Part shown: in pieces, positions 1 to 6,826 of the stretch
How the letters are laid out: the number at the start of each line of letters is the position of its first letter
How positions within the stretch are numbered: position 1 is the stretch's first letter
NCBI GenBank assembly: GCA_018814265.1
Contig: JAHIZU010000279.1
Coordinates: 1-7,428, forward strand
Direction: 5' to 3'
DNA length: 7,428 bases
Origin: Candidatus Margulisiibacteriota bacterium
Lineage (GTDB): Bacteria; Margulisbacteria; WOR-1; O2-12-FULL-45-9
Position numbers and translations under genes: made by a program
The notes under the pieces: generated by a model
Told to the model about the DNA's origin: nothing
What the model saw: only the letters and a program-made list of their open reading frames with translations
The model's database searches: none

Positions 1-1
1 G

Positions 2-442
2 GATAAAGACCTGGCTGATCTTTATGGGGTAAAAGCAAGAAGGTTAAGAGAGCAGGTGAAACGGAATCTTAATCGATTTCCAGCGGATTTTATGTTTAAG
101 CTTTCCAAGACCGAAGCCGATCTTCTGGTGTCGCATTTTGCGACACCTTCCAGGAAGCAACTGGGAGGCCATTTGCCTTATGTTTTCACAGAACACGGCG
201 CATTAATGCTTTCTTCGGTGCTTAGGACCCGGAAGGCAGCAGAAGTTGGCATTTTAGTAGTCCGCGCTTTTGTTAAGGTTCGGGAGATATTATCAACTCA
301 CAAAGATCTTGCCAATAAATTGAAGGAACTTGAACAAAGGGTCAAGAATCACGATGGTGAGATTTACGCTATTTTTGCTGCAATCCGCAAACTCATGACC
401 CCGCTAAAAACGACTAAAAACAAGATAGGGTTTCTAAAATAG
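2..442 (+). CDS. ORF6N domain-containing DNA-binding protein, 5'-truncated
   Basis: The frame is open from base 2, so the gene begins outside the window; the GTG at 56 is internal, because the residues before it (DKDLADLYGVKARRLREQ) are the standard ORF6N core. Probably only 15-20 N-terminal residues are missing. Visible family marks, numbered from the first complete codon, are DLADLYGV (3-10), RFPADFMF (25-32), PYVFTEHGALMLSSVL (59-74), the helix around VRAFVKVREIL (87-97), a charged probable coiled coil (100-118), and the usual tail with AIRKLMTP (127-134) and KIGF. ORF6N proteins (relatives of KilA-N/Bro proteins) are presumed DNA-binding and are common in phages, integrated elements and bacterial chromosomes. 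No other phage gene is visible here, so mobile origin cannot be judged. It converges on the next gene with a 15-base gap and no obvious terminator hairpin. The family call is firm; the role is unknown. Confidence 0.9.
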   Translation, partial: DKDLADLYGVKARRLREQVKRNLNRFPADFMFKLSKTEADLLVSHFATPSRKQLGGHLPYVFTEHGALMLSSVLRTRKAAEVGILVVRAFVKVREILSTHKDLANKLKELEQRVKNHDGEIYAIFAAIRKLMTPLKTTKNKIGFLK

Positions 443-457
443 TTAAGAGCGACAGAA

Positions 458-1798
458 CTAAAGCTTAATCTTTTCCCCAGGATCGATCTTGTTAAACACC
501 AGACCAGAAAGCAGTTTTGGATAGAAAAAAGTGGATTTCTGCGGCATCTTTTCCAGTTTGCTGGCGATAGCTGTTACCTCCTCGATCTTGGTCGGGTTAA
601 GCAAAAAGGCCATCTGACAGCCTTTTTCATCAACTAATTTTATTGCCTCTTCATCGTCCTTAATGTAGATGAGTTTGTCTTCTGTTTCCTGGGCAATCCC
701 CAGGATGGATTCAAACACAGTGTAATGGAGTATCGTGGTATCCAGCCGTTTCCAGGCCTTGGGCTTTTCTTCCTCAACCAGTTCCTCAACTATTTTTTCG
801 TCTTTTAAAGTAAGCAGATAGTAGCGCTGCTGGCCTAAATACAAGCCAAAGACATGTTTTTCAATCCCCAGTTTTGCCAGGTCTCTCATCAATTTCTTCC
901 TGACACTGGCAGCGCTTTTCTTGGAGGCCTTGTAGGCTTTAATTTCATAAAACTCTGCCAGCTGCTTCTCAAATCTGACCGGATCAAAATAGACCAGGTT
1001 GCGCAAGACCCGGTGAATTGGCAGAATTAACAGTCCCTTATCATCTAAGGGCGTAAAGTACATCAAAACATGATTATAGGCTTCTTCTTCAGAGAATTTG
1101 GTGTTTTTCATCTTAAGTTCATTCTTGAATCTTAGAGCTGCTTCGTAACGATGATGGCCGTCTGCGATGAAAACTGTTTTATCCCTCATTTCCTTGGTGA
1201 TCTTGGTGATCGAGGGTTTACGGTCAATGCGCCAGATACGGTGGGAGACCTTGGCCCGGTCAACCGACTCATAAATGGCTTTCCGCCTGGTGAAATTTTT
1301 TAAGACCTTGGTGATCTTGGCTTTTTCATCGTTGTACAAGGAGAAAATTGATTCCAAATTAGCTGAGGATGCCCGCATCAGCTGCAAACGATCTAGCTTG
1401 GCGCGGGAGTGGGTCTCTTCGTGGGGGAAGACTTTGCCGCGTCCCATGTCTTCCAGTCGCAGCAGCGCGAAAAAGCCGATCCGCGTGTATTTTTTGCCGG
1501 CAACCTTAAAACGCTGCTCGTAAACATAGAAAGCCGGCTTTTCATCTTTAATCAGGATTTCATGGCGCAGCCAGCCGTCCAGAAAAGCGGCCGAGCGAAC
1601 ATATTTGTTGTTATATTCGCTGTCACTGGCGAATTCTTGGCCCAGGATAAGCCGAATAAAGTTAAAATCGTGAACTTTATAGAAATATGCCTGGTCTTCC
1701 GGGGAGATGACGTCGTAGGGAGGGGTAAAGACTTTGTCAACTTTTTTCAGCTTTTTCTTATTGTAAAGAATACCTTCAAAGGGAAAAACCTTTACCAC
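458..1798 (-). CDS. DUF1015 family protein
   Basis: A 446-residue soluble protein with no signal peptide or membrane segment, close to the usual family length of 400-450. DUF1015 marks are an N-terminal PFEGI (6-10) and PPYDVISPED (26-35), then GKVFPHEETH (121-130) followed by KLDRLQLMRASSANLESIF, IADGHHRYEAAL (211-222), and the strand-loop around YFTPLDDKGLLILPIHR (247-263). The family is widespread in bacteria and archaea and has no function I can state with confidence. The DGHHR motif recalls ParB/sulfiredoxin-fold enzymes, some of which are serine kinases, so a small-molecule or nucleotide-dependent activity is possible but is inference. The start is GTG at 1798: homology begins immediately (VKVFPFEG), there is no Shine-Dalgarno sequence, and a promoter -10 box lies only 9 bases upstream, which fits a leaderless mRNA. 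It is transcribed divergently from the SLH gene. Confidence 0.92.
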   Translation of the reverse strand: MVKVFPFEGILYNKKKLKKVDKVFTPPYDVISPEDQAYFYKVHDFNFIRLILGQEFASDSEYNNKYVRSAAFLDGWLRHEILIKDEKPAFYVYEQRFKVAGKKYTRIGFFALLRLEDMGRGKVFPHEETHSRAKLDRLQLMRASSANLESIFSLYNDEKAKITKVLKNFTRRKAIYESVDRAKVSHRIWRIDRKPSITKITKEMRDKTVFIADGHHRYEAALRFKNELKMKNTKFSEEEAYNHVLMYFTPLDDKGLLILPIHRVLRNLVYFDPVRFEKQLAEFYEIKAYKASKKSAASVRKKLMRDLAKLGIEKHVFGLYLGQQRYYLLTLKDEKIVEELVEEEKPKAWKRLDTTILHYTVFESILGIAQETEDKLIYIKDDEEAIKLVDEKGCQMAFLLNPTKIEEVTAIASKLEKMPQKSTFFYPKLLSGLVFNKIDPGEKIKL

Positions 1799-1807
1799 AA
1801 TGCGGGC

Positions 1808-1836
1808 ATTATAACATCCCGGCTGGGAGCCGTCAA
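1808..1836 (-). promoter_or_regulatory. Sigma-70-type promoter of the DUF1015 gene
   Basis: Read on the minus strand: TTGACG (1836-1831), a 17-base spacer, then TGTTATAAT, an extended -10 with a perfect TATAAT at 1813-1808. Only 9 bases separate the -10 box from the GTG start at 1798, so transcription should begin around 1801-1800, giving a leader of 2-3 bases at most. One -35 mismatch, ideal spacing and a perfect -10 make this one of the clearest promoters in the window. Confidence 0.85.
1820..1832. repeat. 13-base inverted repeat between divergent promoters
   Basis: CGGCT-GGG-AGCCG is a perfect 5-base inverted repeat with a 3-base centre. It lies in the -35/-10 spacer of the DUF1015 promoter and at about -38 to -26 relative to the SLH gene's predicted start site, where that promoter lacks a recognisable -35 box. 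The position suits an operator or activator site controlling one or both genes. The arms are short, so chance occurrence cannot be excluded. Confidence 0.35.
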
Positions 1837-1842
1837 ATTTTG

Positions 1843-1851
1843 TGCTATAAT
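1843..1851 (+). promoter_or_regulatory. Extended -10 promoter of the SLH/beta-barrel gene
   Basis: TGCTATAAT is an extended -10 element with a perfect TATAAT at 1846-1851. No TTGACA-like hexamer occurs 16-18 bases upstream, which is typical of extended -10 promoters. The GTG at 1858 is the seventh base after the -10 box, exactly where transcription should begin, so the mRNA is probably leaderless. This decides the gene start: a TTG at 1840 would put the promoter inside the coding sequence. Confidence 0.8.
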
Positions 1852-1857
1852 AGCCCC

Positions 1858-4203
1858 GTGAAGTTTAAAGGATTAATTGTATTCTTACTGTTGGTTGCTT
1901 TGGCGGTTCCAGGCTTGGCAGCCTTTTATACTGATGTTCCCAGTTCAAATGCAGCAGCTTATTTGGCGCTGCAAAAGCTTTTAAAGACAGACCTGGTCAA
2001 GCTTCCTGCGGATAGAAAATTCAATGGCAATAACCCTGTTGACATGTACCAGCTGGCCTTTATCTTGAATCGTTTGCTGGCCTACACTGGTAAGATCAGC
2101 GAGGTTAAGGCCAGAACCCTTCCCAGTTTTTACCATGATATTCCTGACAGCCATTATGCTTATCAAGCAGTTAGTAATCTGGTTAAGCTAGGGCTCTTTA
2201 CTGTGCCGGAAACAAAAACATTCAACGGCCAAGCCAAGTTGAGCCGCCTGACTTTCTACGCCTATTTTGCGGCCTTTCTAGAGAAACTCGAGGGTGGGAT
2301 CCTGCCGGCTGCTCCAGCTGCTTCGGGGTACTTCGATGTGCCGCCAGATAATCCGAGTTACCTCTACATTCAAAAACTGATCGGGGCAGGTTTACTGGCT
2401 GGCCGCGGCAGCTTAAAACCTGATCAGCAGGTCAGCCGCTATGAAATGGCCATCTTTGTAGCCAGGGTCCTGGATTATTATCTGCCGGCTGAAGAAAAGG
2501 CTCAGCAAGCGGAGGTAGCTGCTGCTGAAGGCTATATTGATATCCCAACTGATAATTATGCCCGGGAAGCTATTGGCGAGCTGGTAGAGGCAGGGATTTT
2601 GCCGCCGGCTAAGGGCAAACGATTTTATGGCCAGGACTTGATCAACCGTTACTTCCTGGTTGAAATTACCAGCCGCGTTATTGAAAAGATTGTTATGGGA
2701 GAAGCAGGACAGCTTAGCCTGGCCAGCCCAGTCCGGGCATATAAAGATGTGCCGGTTAGTTTAACAGCCTATCCCTCAGTCCAGAAGCTGATCGCCTTGG
2801 GCATTATTCCGCCAGGCAACCTCCGGGAACTTTTTTATGGCGACCGCAGGATCAGCCGCTATCAAATGGTTTTCTTTGCCTTCTCAGCGATCGAGCGGAT
2901 CCTGGGCAAAGTAATGCCCTTTAAAGCTGCGCCGGAAGCGCTGGGGTATCAAGATGTGCCGTCTGATCATTTTGTTTACGACACGATCCAGAAGCTGATC
3001 TGGCTGGGGGTGCTGGAAGGCGGCGCCCAGAGCAAGTTTAATGGTGAAGCATATGTTAATCGCTACGAGCTGAGTTATTTTATTGTTGATTTGATCAAGG
3101 CTGTTTACCTTAAACTGCAGCAAGTTGAAGAGGTGGTTTATGCGGCGCCGGTTGACTATGGCTTTAAAACCTATTTGAACACCAGTTTTAGCGCTACCCA
3201 AAACACGATTAATGAGGCTTTTGGCCAATCAACTAATGATCTGTCTGCCAGTCAGACAGCTAATCTGTATGTCAATCGCAAGATTAACGAGATTGTTTCC
3301 GCGTTTGCTTCACTGACAGCTAATTATACTTTTGGCGATACGGCCACAGCTTTTCCTTCCATGGATCAGGCTTACTTATTAGTTGATCTTTCTCCCTGGG
3401 TGATGCAATTGGGTCGGACCAGTTACTATCAGGGCTATACGCCTTTTGGCAACAGCCTCTACGTTGATACTTCATCAGACCTGATCCTGACCAATTACGA
3501 TCACCAGCTGTTCACTTTCAATACATTGATCGGCAAATTTGTCCATCTTGCAGACCTTGAGCTGGATTCAAAATTCGGCGCAGTGGGCTTGACGCCAAAA
3601 CTGCCGACGGCCTTTGGCTGGCTGGAATTCACCCTGGGTGGGAGCTTGATCACAGATCTGCCAGACCCCGACTTTACCCAAACACTGGCGACCAGTGTGA
3701 CCCAGACCTATGGCGGGATAAAGGTTAATCTCCTTAACCTGCTGGAGTTAACAATTGAAAATGAGCAGCTGAATTTTAGTGATCCCAGTGTTTTGCCAAC
3801 TGTGGGGTTCTCTTCCAAAGAGGGTACAAGCGCCAGCCAATACGCCCTGACTTATTTTTCTGAGGACTTTGGTTTTAGTTTGTCTTTGGGTTATCAGGTT
3901 ATAGGCGATGACTATTTTCTTAGCCGTTTGATCGATCAAAACGATTTCTTCTTTACCGGCCAAAATACGGAAAGCTATTTGCTGCGGACGATCTATAATC
4001 CTTCTCCTGCACAAACTTATGGCGTTGACCTTGCCTACATTATGCGCGAGGGGATTAATGAAAATACCAAGGTAACTGGCTATTATAACCAAGAGGTCTT
4101 TGAGTCTGCTTACTTAGGGTTATCAATTACCAAGGTGATTGATAATACAATTGTTAAACAAGAGCAGCTGCAGCTTAGCTCGTCATTCTCGCTGACGTTT
4201 TAG
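1858..4203 (+). CDS. SLH-repeat outer-membrane beta-barrel protein (OmpM-like)
   Basis: A 781-residue exported protein. Residues 1-21 form a signal peptide: KFKG, a hydrophobic core LIVFLLLVALAV, and a likely cut after PGLA. Residues 23-414 hold six degenerate SLH-like repeats, each opening with an aromatic-x-D-(V/I)-P motif (YTDVP, YHDIP, YFDVP, YIDIP, YKDVP, YQDVP) and most ending in an (S/N)RYxx helix. Residues about 430-781 are alternating polar/aromatic strands without long hydrophobic helices, and the protein ends in phenylalanine (SFSLTF), as outer-membrane barrels commonly do. In OmpM- and Slp-type proteins the SLH part binds cell-wall polymers and tethers the outer membrane, while the barrel acts as a porin. 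I infer the same here, though most such proteins have one to three repeats. The GTG at 1858 is chosen because the signal peptide begins there and the -10 box lies 6 bases upstream. The stop is one base from the convergent receiver gene. Confidence 0.85.
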   Translation: MKFKGLIVFLLLVALAVPGLAAFYTDVPSSNAAAYLALQKLLKTDLVKLPADRKFNGNNPVDMYQLAFILNRLLAYTGKISEVKARTLPSFYHDIPDSHYAYQAVSNLVKLGLFTVPETKTFNGQAKLSRLTFYAYFAAFLEKLEGGILPAAPAASGYFDVPPDNPSYLYIQKLIGAGLLAGRGSLKPDQQVSRYEMAIFVARVLDYYLPAEEKAQQAEVAAAEGYIDIPTDNYAREAIGELVEAGILPPAKGKRFYGQDLINRYFLVEITSRVIEKIVMGEAGQLSLASPVRAYKDVPVSLTAYPSVQKLIALGIIPPGNLRELFYGDRRISRYQMVFFAFSAIERILGKVMPFKAAPEALGYQDVPSDHFVYDTIQKLIWLGVLEGGAQSKFNGEAYVNRYELSYFIVDLIKAVYLKLQQVEEVVYAAPVDYGFKTYLNTSFSATQNTINEAFGQSTNDLSASQTANLYVNRKINEIVSAFASLTANYTFGDTATAFPSMDQAYLLVDLSPWVMQLGRTSYYQGYTPFGNSLYVDTSSDLILTNYDHQLFTFNTLIGKFVHLADLELDSKFGAVGLTPKLPTAFGWLEFTLGGSLITDLPDPDFTQTLATSVTQTYGGIKVNLLNLLELTIENEQLNFSDPSVLPTVGFSSKEGTSASQYALTYFSEDFGFSLSLGYQVIGDDYFLSRLIDQNDFFFTGQNTESYLLRTIYNPSPAQTYGVDLAYIMREGINENTKVTGYYNQEVFESAYLGLSITKVIDNTIVKQEQLQLSSSFSLTF
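1924..3099 (+). repeat. Six SLH-like protein repeats
   Basis: Approximate residue spans within the SLH gene are 23-76, 90-144, 157-208, 225-278, 294-348 and 363-414. Shared features are the opening D-(V/I)-P, a helix ending in KL(I/L)xxGLL or similar, an FNG or FYG turn before the last helix (repeats 1, 2, 4, 5, 6), and an SRY or NRY motif (repeats 3-6). Repeats 1-2 diverge most. The similarity is at protein level; the DNA is not a tandem repeat, which suggests old duplications. Confidence 0.75.
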
Positions 4204-4204
4204 G

Positions 4205-4591
4205 TTATTTCTTGCCTGATTTTTTTTCTAAGGCCCGATCGATCAATTCGTAGATGACTTCCATCATGAAGGGTTTGCTGATATAGTCTATGGCTCCGCG
4301 TTCCACCGCGCTAATTTTGCTTTTTTCTGAGGCATAAGCTGTGCAGATCACGCATCCGATAGCCGGATCGATCTCTTTTAACTTTGTAAGAATGTCCAGG
4401 CCGATTTCCTGCCCCTCAAAACGCAGATCAATGAAAGCCGCGTTAAATTTTTCCGCTTTGGCTGCTGCAACAGCTTCTTCAAGATTTTTGGCTGTTTTAA
4501 CGTAGTAATCCTTGATTCCCAGGATCATTTTAAATGATTCCAGGACCGAGAGATCGTCGTCCACTACCAATATTTTTACTTCATTTGCCAA
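4205..4591 (-). CDS. Stand-alone response-regulator receiver domain
   Basis: A 128-residue single-domain receiver of CheY/Spo0F type with no output domain. The catalytic set is complete: acidic pocket D11-D12-D13, phospho-acceptor D55 in AAFIDLRF, T84 in VICTAYA, and K106-P107 in YISKPF. It should take phosphate from a histidine kinase, and none is encoded in the window. It is the last gene of the operon after the ABC exporter and small membrane protein, so it may act with them, or may pass phosphate on or sequester a partner. The start is TTG at 4591, supported by a strong TAAGGAG sequence 8 bases upstream that overlaps the stop codon of the preceding gene. The stop is one base from the end of the convergent SLH gene. 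Confidence 0.93.
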   Translation of the reverse strand: MANEVKILVVDDDLSVLESFKMILGIKDYYVKTAKNLEEAVAAAKAEKFNAAFIDLRFEGQEIGLDILTKLKEIDPAIGCVICTAYASEKSKISAVERGAIDYISKPFMMEVIYELIDRALEKKSGKK

Positions 4592-4599
4592 GGGCTTTT

Positions 4600-4606
4600 C
4601 TCCTTA
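4600..4606 (-). promoter_or_regulatory. Ribosome-binding site of the receiver gene, overlapping a stop codon
   Basis: TAAGGAG on the minus strand, 8 bases before the TTG start at 4591. Its first three bases are the stop codon of the upstream small membrane protein, so the two genes are probably translationally coupled. The good match explains how a TTG start can be used. Confidence 0.8.
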
Positions 4607-4825
4607 CCTTTTTGACAGCAACAGCTCAAAAATATTCATCCTGGCCACGACCTCCCGCCCTTCCTCCGTCGGCACTGTTAGGTTGATTTGAAACTGCCAG
4701 AGCCACCAGCAAACTCCTAGCAGAATAAGAAAGACAATCAGGGTGACGAATTCTACCTGGCGGGCCTGTTTGGCCATATCCTCGGACAGGATCGCGTTGA
4801 ATAATTGTTTGATCTTGCTGCTCAT
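4604..4825 (-). CDS. Small single-span membrane protein, function unknown
   Basis: A 73-residue protein that I do not recognise as any named family. A basic/polar N-terminal segment of about 24 residues precedes one strongly hydrophobic helix at roughly 25-46, which includes a tryptophan cluster (CWWLWQF, 39-45). A short, mostly charged tail follows. Lysines and arginines before the helix predict the N-terminus in the cytoplasm. The ATG overlaps the exporter's TGA as ATGA, and a GGAG sequence (4834-4837) sits 8 bases upstream inside the exporter gene, so it is translationally coupled to the exporter. The 12-base gap to the receiver gene completes a compact operon. A role as accessory subunit or membrane anchor for the exporter or receiver is inference from position. 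Confidence 0.7.
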   Translation of the reverse strand: MSSKIKQLFNAILSEDMAKQARQVEFVTLIVFLILLGVCWWLWQFQINLTVPTEEGREVVARMNIFELLLSKR

Positions 4826-6819
4826 GTTTCCAGCTCCAGCTCTTTTAGTCTTTCCAGTTTATCTTTGGCTGATTTGCGGATGGAATTGATATCATAGGGC
4901 TCCATACCCAGTTCCTTAGCTATTTTAGCATAAGTTTTATGCTCATCGTAGTAAAGATGCAGAACTTTTTTCTCGATGGCTGAAAGTTTAAAGGCTTTTT
5001 TAGTTTTTGCTTTTTCCTTTTTTTCTTGGTCAATTTTCTTTTTAAACTTTAACAGTTCCATCTTTTCTTCGATCTTTTCGTTGCTGTCTTTAACTTGAGC
5101 TTGATAGAATTTATAAAACTCACCTTTTTTGACCAACAAGTCGTCATATTTACCGGATTCGCAGATTTTATTTTCTGAGATGACGTAGATATTATCGGCG
5201 TTATTGAGTGAGGAGGGCCGATGCGTGATCATGATCACGGTTTTATCTTTGATCCTTTTTTTCAAGTTATCGTAGATCTTAGCTTCGGTGATGCTGTCCA
5301 GGGCCGAAGTAGCTTCGTCTAAGACCAGGATTTTAACGTCACGATAAAGCGCCCTGGCAATCGAGAGTCTTTGCTGTTGCCCGCCGGAAAGGTTTTGCCC
5401 GCCTTCGCCGATTGGGGTGTGGTAGCCATCAGGTAGTGACATAATGAAATCGTGGATCTCGGCGTCCTTACAGGACTCGATCATGGCTGCTTCGTCGACT
5501 TCCTTTCGCCCATACTGAAGGTTTTCTTTTATGGTTCCAGAAAAGATTATAACGTCCTGGGAGACGATCGATATATAAGCCCGCAAAGTCATCAAAGATA
5601 CTTTTTTCATATCATATTTATCAATATAAATAACGCCGTCAGTCGGTTCAATAAACCTCAGGATAAGATCAATTATCGTGCTTTTGCCTGCGCCGCTGGC
5701 GCCGCAGATTGCGGTAATTTCTCCGGGATTGGCCGCCAGGGTGATATTTTTTAAAATATACTCGTCAGTGTCAGGATAATGGAAACCCACATTATCAAAC
5801 TTGATCTTGCCTTCGATCTGAAAGAGAACAAAGGAGCGTGTGTCTTTATAGGCTTCAGGCGGAGCTTCCATTATCTCGTTAACACGGTTGATCGAGACAA
5901 AGCTCCGACTTAAGGATTTGTAGACTTCGCCGAAGTCCATGAAAGGCTGATGAATTTGGCCTAGATAAACTAAGATGGCCATGATTTCGCCAATAGTAAT
6001 GTGGCCGGTAATGACACGGTAGCCGGCGTACCAGGCCAGAAAACTGGTCCAAAGGGTGAGCAGGGTAGCATCAAAGAAGGAATTGACGAGACCCAGAAAG
6101 AGGTTTTCTCTAGCCAGGCTGAACATTTTGCGGAGCTTATCGATCAAGCGGTCTGTTTCGTAAATTTCCTGGTTAAATGATTTAATGGTCTTAACATTGC
6201 TCATTTTTTCCTGATAAAAGGTATAAACCTCTGATTCCCGCTTTTGCGACCGCTCCTGCACGTTCTCAAACCTTTTGGCAAAAAATCTTGTCTGGATAAA
6301 ATAGAAGGGGATACCGACGAATGCCAGTAGGGTTAGGTTCCAGTCGATCATCAAGCAGATGACCAGCAGGGCGGCCAGCTGGAATAAAGTTTTGATCAAT
6401 ACTGGCAGCGTTTCCGCGACTGAATCAACAATCACATCAATATCGTCGGTAACGCGCACCAGCAAGTCGCCAACCTGTTTTTCCAGGTGAAAGCGCAACG
6501 GCAGGCGCAATAATTTTGTGAAAAATTTCTTCCTCAGATCAATAGAGAGAGTCTGATGGATGAAGGTGTCTAGGTAACTTGAGACATCTGAAAAGAAGGT
6601 GCTGAAGACGAAAATCAAGATACTAAAGAGAACCAGGTAGGTTAAAAGGAAAAGATCACGATTAGGATAGGCAAAGTCGATCAATACCTTGGTGATGAGC
6701 GGAGAAGCCATGCCAAACAGCACAAGCAAACCCACGCACAGCAAGGAAAGTAGACTTTTGTCCCAGTAGGGCAGAAGGAGCTTAAAATAACTTGTTAAAA
6801 GCCGCAATCTTTTGCGCAT
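4822..6819 (-). CDS. ABC exporter (MsbA-like) with C-terminal sigma-region-4-like HTH
   Basis: A 665-residue half-transporter. Residues 20-316 form the exporter membrane domain, with helices near 22-48, 57-79, 135-157, 161-181, 246-268 and 273-295. Residues 335-575 are a complete ATPase: A-loop Y348, Walker A GASGAGKST (373-381), Q-loop Q421, signature LSGGQ (477-481), Walker B ILVLDE with E502, D-loop SALD (505-508) and switch H533. Both ATP sites of a homodimer should be active. Substrate cannot be read from sequence; lipids, drugs or peptides are possible, and no C39 peptidase domain is present. Typical family members end near residue 580. Here a lysine/glutamate-rich linker (576-610) leads to a helix-turn-helix domain (611-660) in the same uninterrupted frame. 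The ATG at 6819 has no Shine-Dalgarno sequence and lies 7 bases after a -10 box, suggesting leaderless initiation. It is the first gene of a three-gene operon. Confidence 0.95.
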   Translation of the reverse strand: MRKRLRLLTSYFKLLLPYWDKSLLSLLCVGLLVLFGMASPLITKVLIDFAYPNRDLFLLTYLVLFSILIFVFSTFFSDVSSYLDTFIHQTLSIDLRKKFFTKLLRLPLRFHLEKQVGDLLVRVTDDIDVIVDSVAETLPVLIKTLFQLAALLVICLMIDWNLTLLAFVGIPFYFIQTRFFAKRFENVQERSQKRESEVYTFYQEKMSNVKTIKSFNQEIYETDRLIDKLRKMFSLARENLFLGLVNSFFDATLLTLWTSFLAWYAGYRVITGHITIGEIMAILVYLGQIHQPFMDFGEVYKSLSRSFVSINRVNEIMEAPPEAYKDTRSFVLFQIEGKIKFDNVGFHYPDTDEYILKNITLAANPGEITAICGASGAGKSTIIDLILRFIEPTDGVIYIDKYDMKKVSLMTLRAYISIVSQDVIIFSGTIKENLQYGRKEVDEAAMIESCKDAEIHDFIMSLPDGYHTPIGEGGQNLSGGQQQRLSIARALYRDVKILVLDEATSALDSITEAKIYDNLKKRIKDKTVIMITHRPSSLNNADNIYVISENKICESGKYDDLLVKKGEFYKFYQAQVKDSNEKIEEKMELLKFKKKIDQEKKEKAKTKKAFKLSAIEKKVLHLYYDEHKTYAKIAKELGMEPYDINSIRKSAKDKLERLKELELET
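4834..4837 (-). promoter_or_regulatory. Ribosome-binding site of the small membrane protein
   Basis: GGAG on the minus strand, 8 bases before the ATG at 4825, embedded in the last codons of the exporter gene. It supports the small downstream frame as a real, translated gene. Confidence 0.6.
4840..4986 (-). other. Sigma-70 region 4-like helix-turn-helix domain of the exporter
   Basis: Residues about 612-660 of the exporter. LSAIEKKVLHLYYDEHKTY and then AKIAKELGMEPYDINSIRK follow the sigma region 4 pattern: an L-x-x-x-E-(K/R)-x-V-L opening helix, LYY before an acidic turn, T-Y-x-x-I-A-x-x-L-G as first HTH helix, then a recognition helix and a final A-x-x-K-L-x-x-L. FliA-type sigma factors and sigma-like regulators share this pattern. 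The domain would face the cytoplasm beside the ATPase. DNA binding or binding to the RNA polymerase flap is inference from the motif. Confidence 0.75.
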
Positions 6820-6826
6820 TTTTTAT

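Noticed and set aside
1840..1857. Upstream TTG start for the SLH gene, adding six residues.
   Set aside because: It would place the -10 box inside the coding sequence, has no ribosome-binding site, and spoils the signal-peptide start.
1409..1861. Plus-strand 150-codon frame opposite the DUF1015 gene.
   Set aside because: It is antisense to a well-supported conserved gene and has no family resemblance. It is a shadow frame.
1924..3099. Possible DNA tandem repeats or CRISPR-like array in the SLH region.
   Set aside because: Repeat similarity exists only at protein level, with units of 160-210 bases and no constant DNA repeat.
3748..4092. Minus-strand 114-codon frame inside the SLH gene, and the similar one at 2884-3228.
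   Set aside because: Both lie opposite a continuous coding region with strong protein-level repeats or strands, and neither shows domains or start signals.
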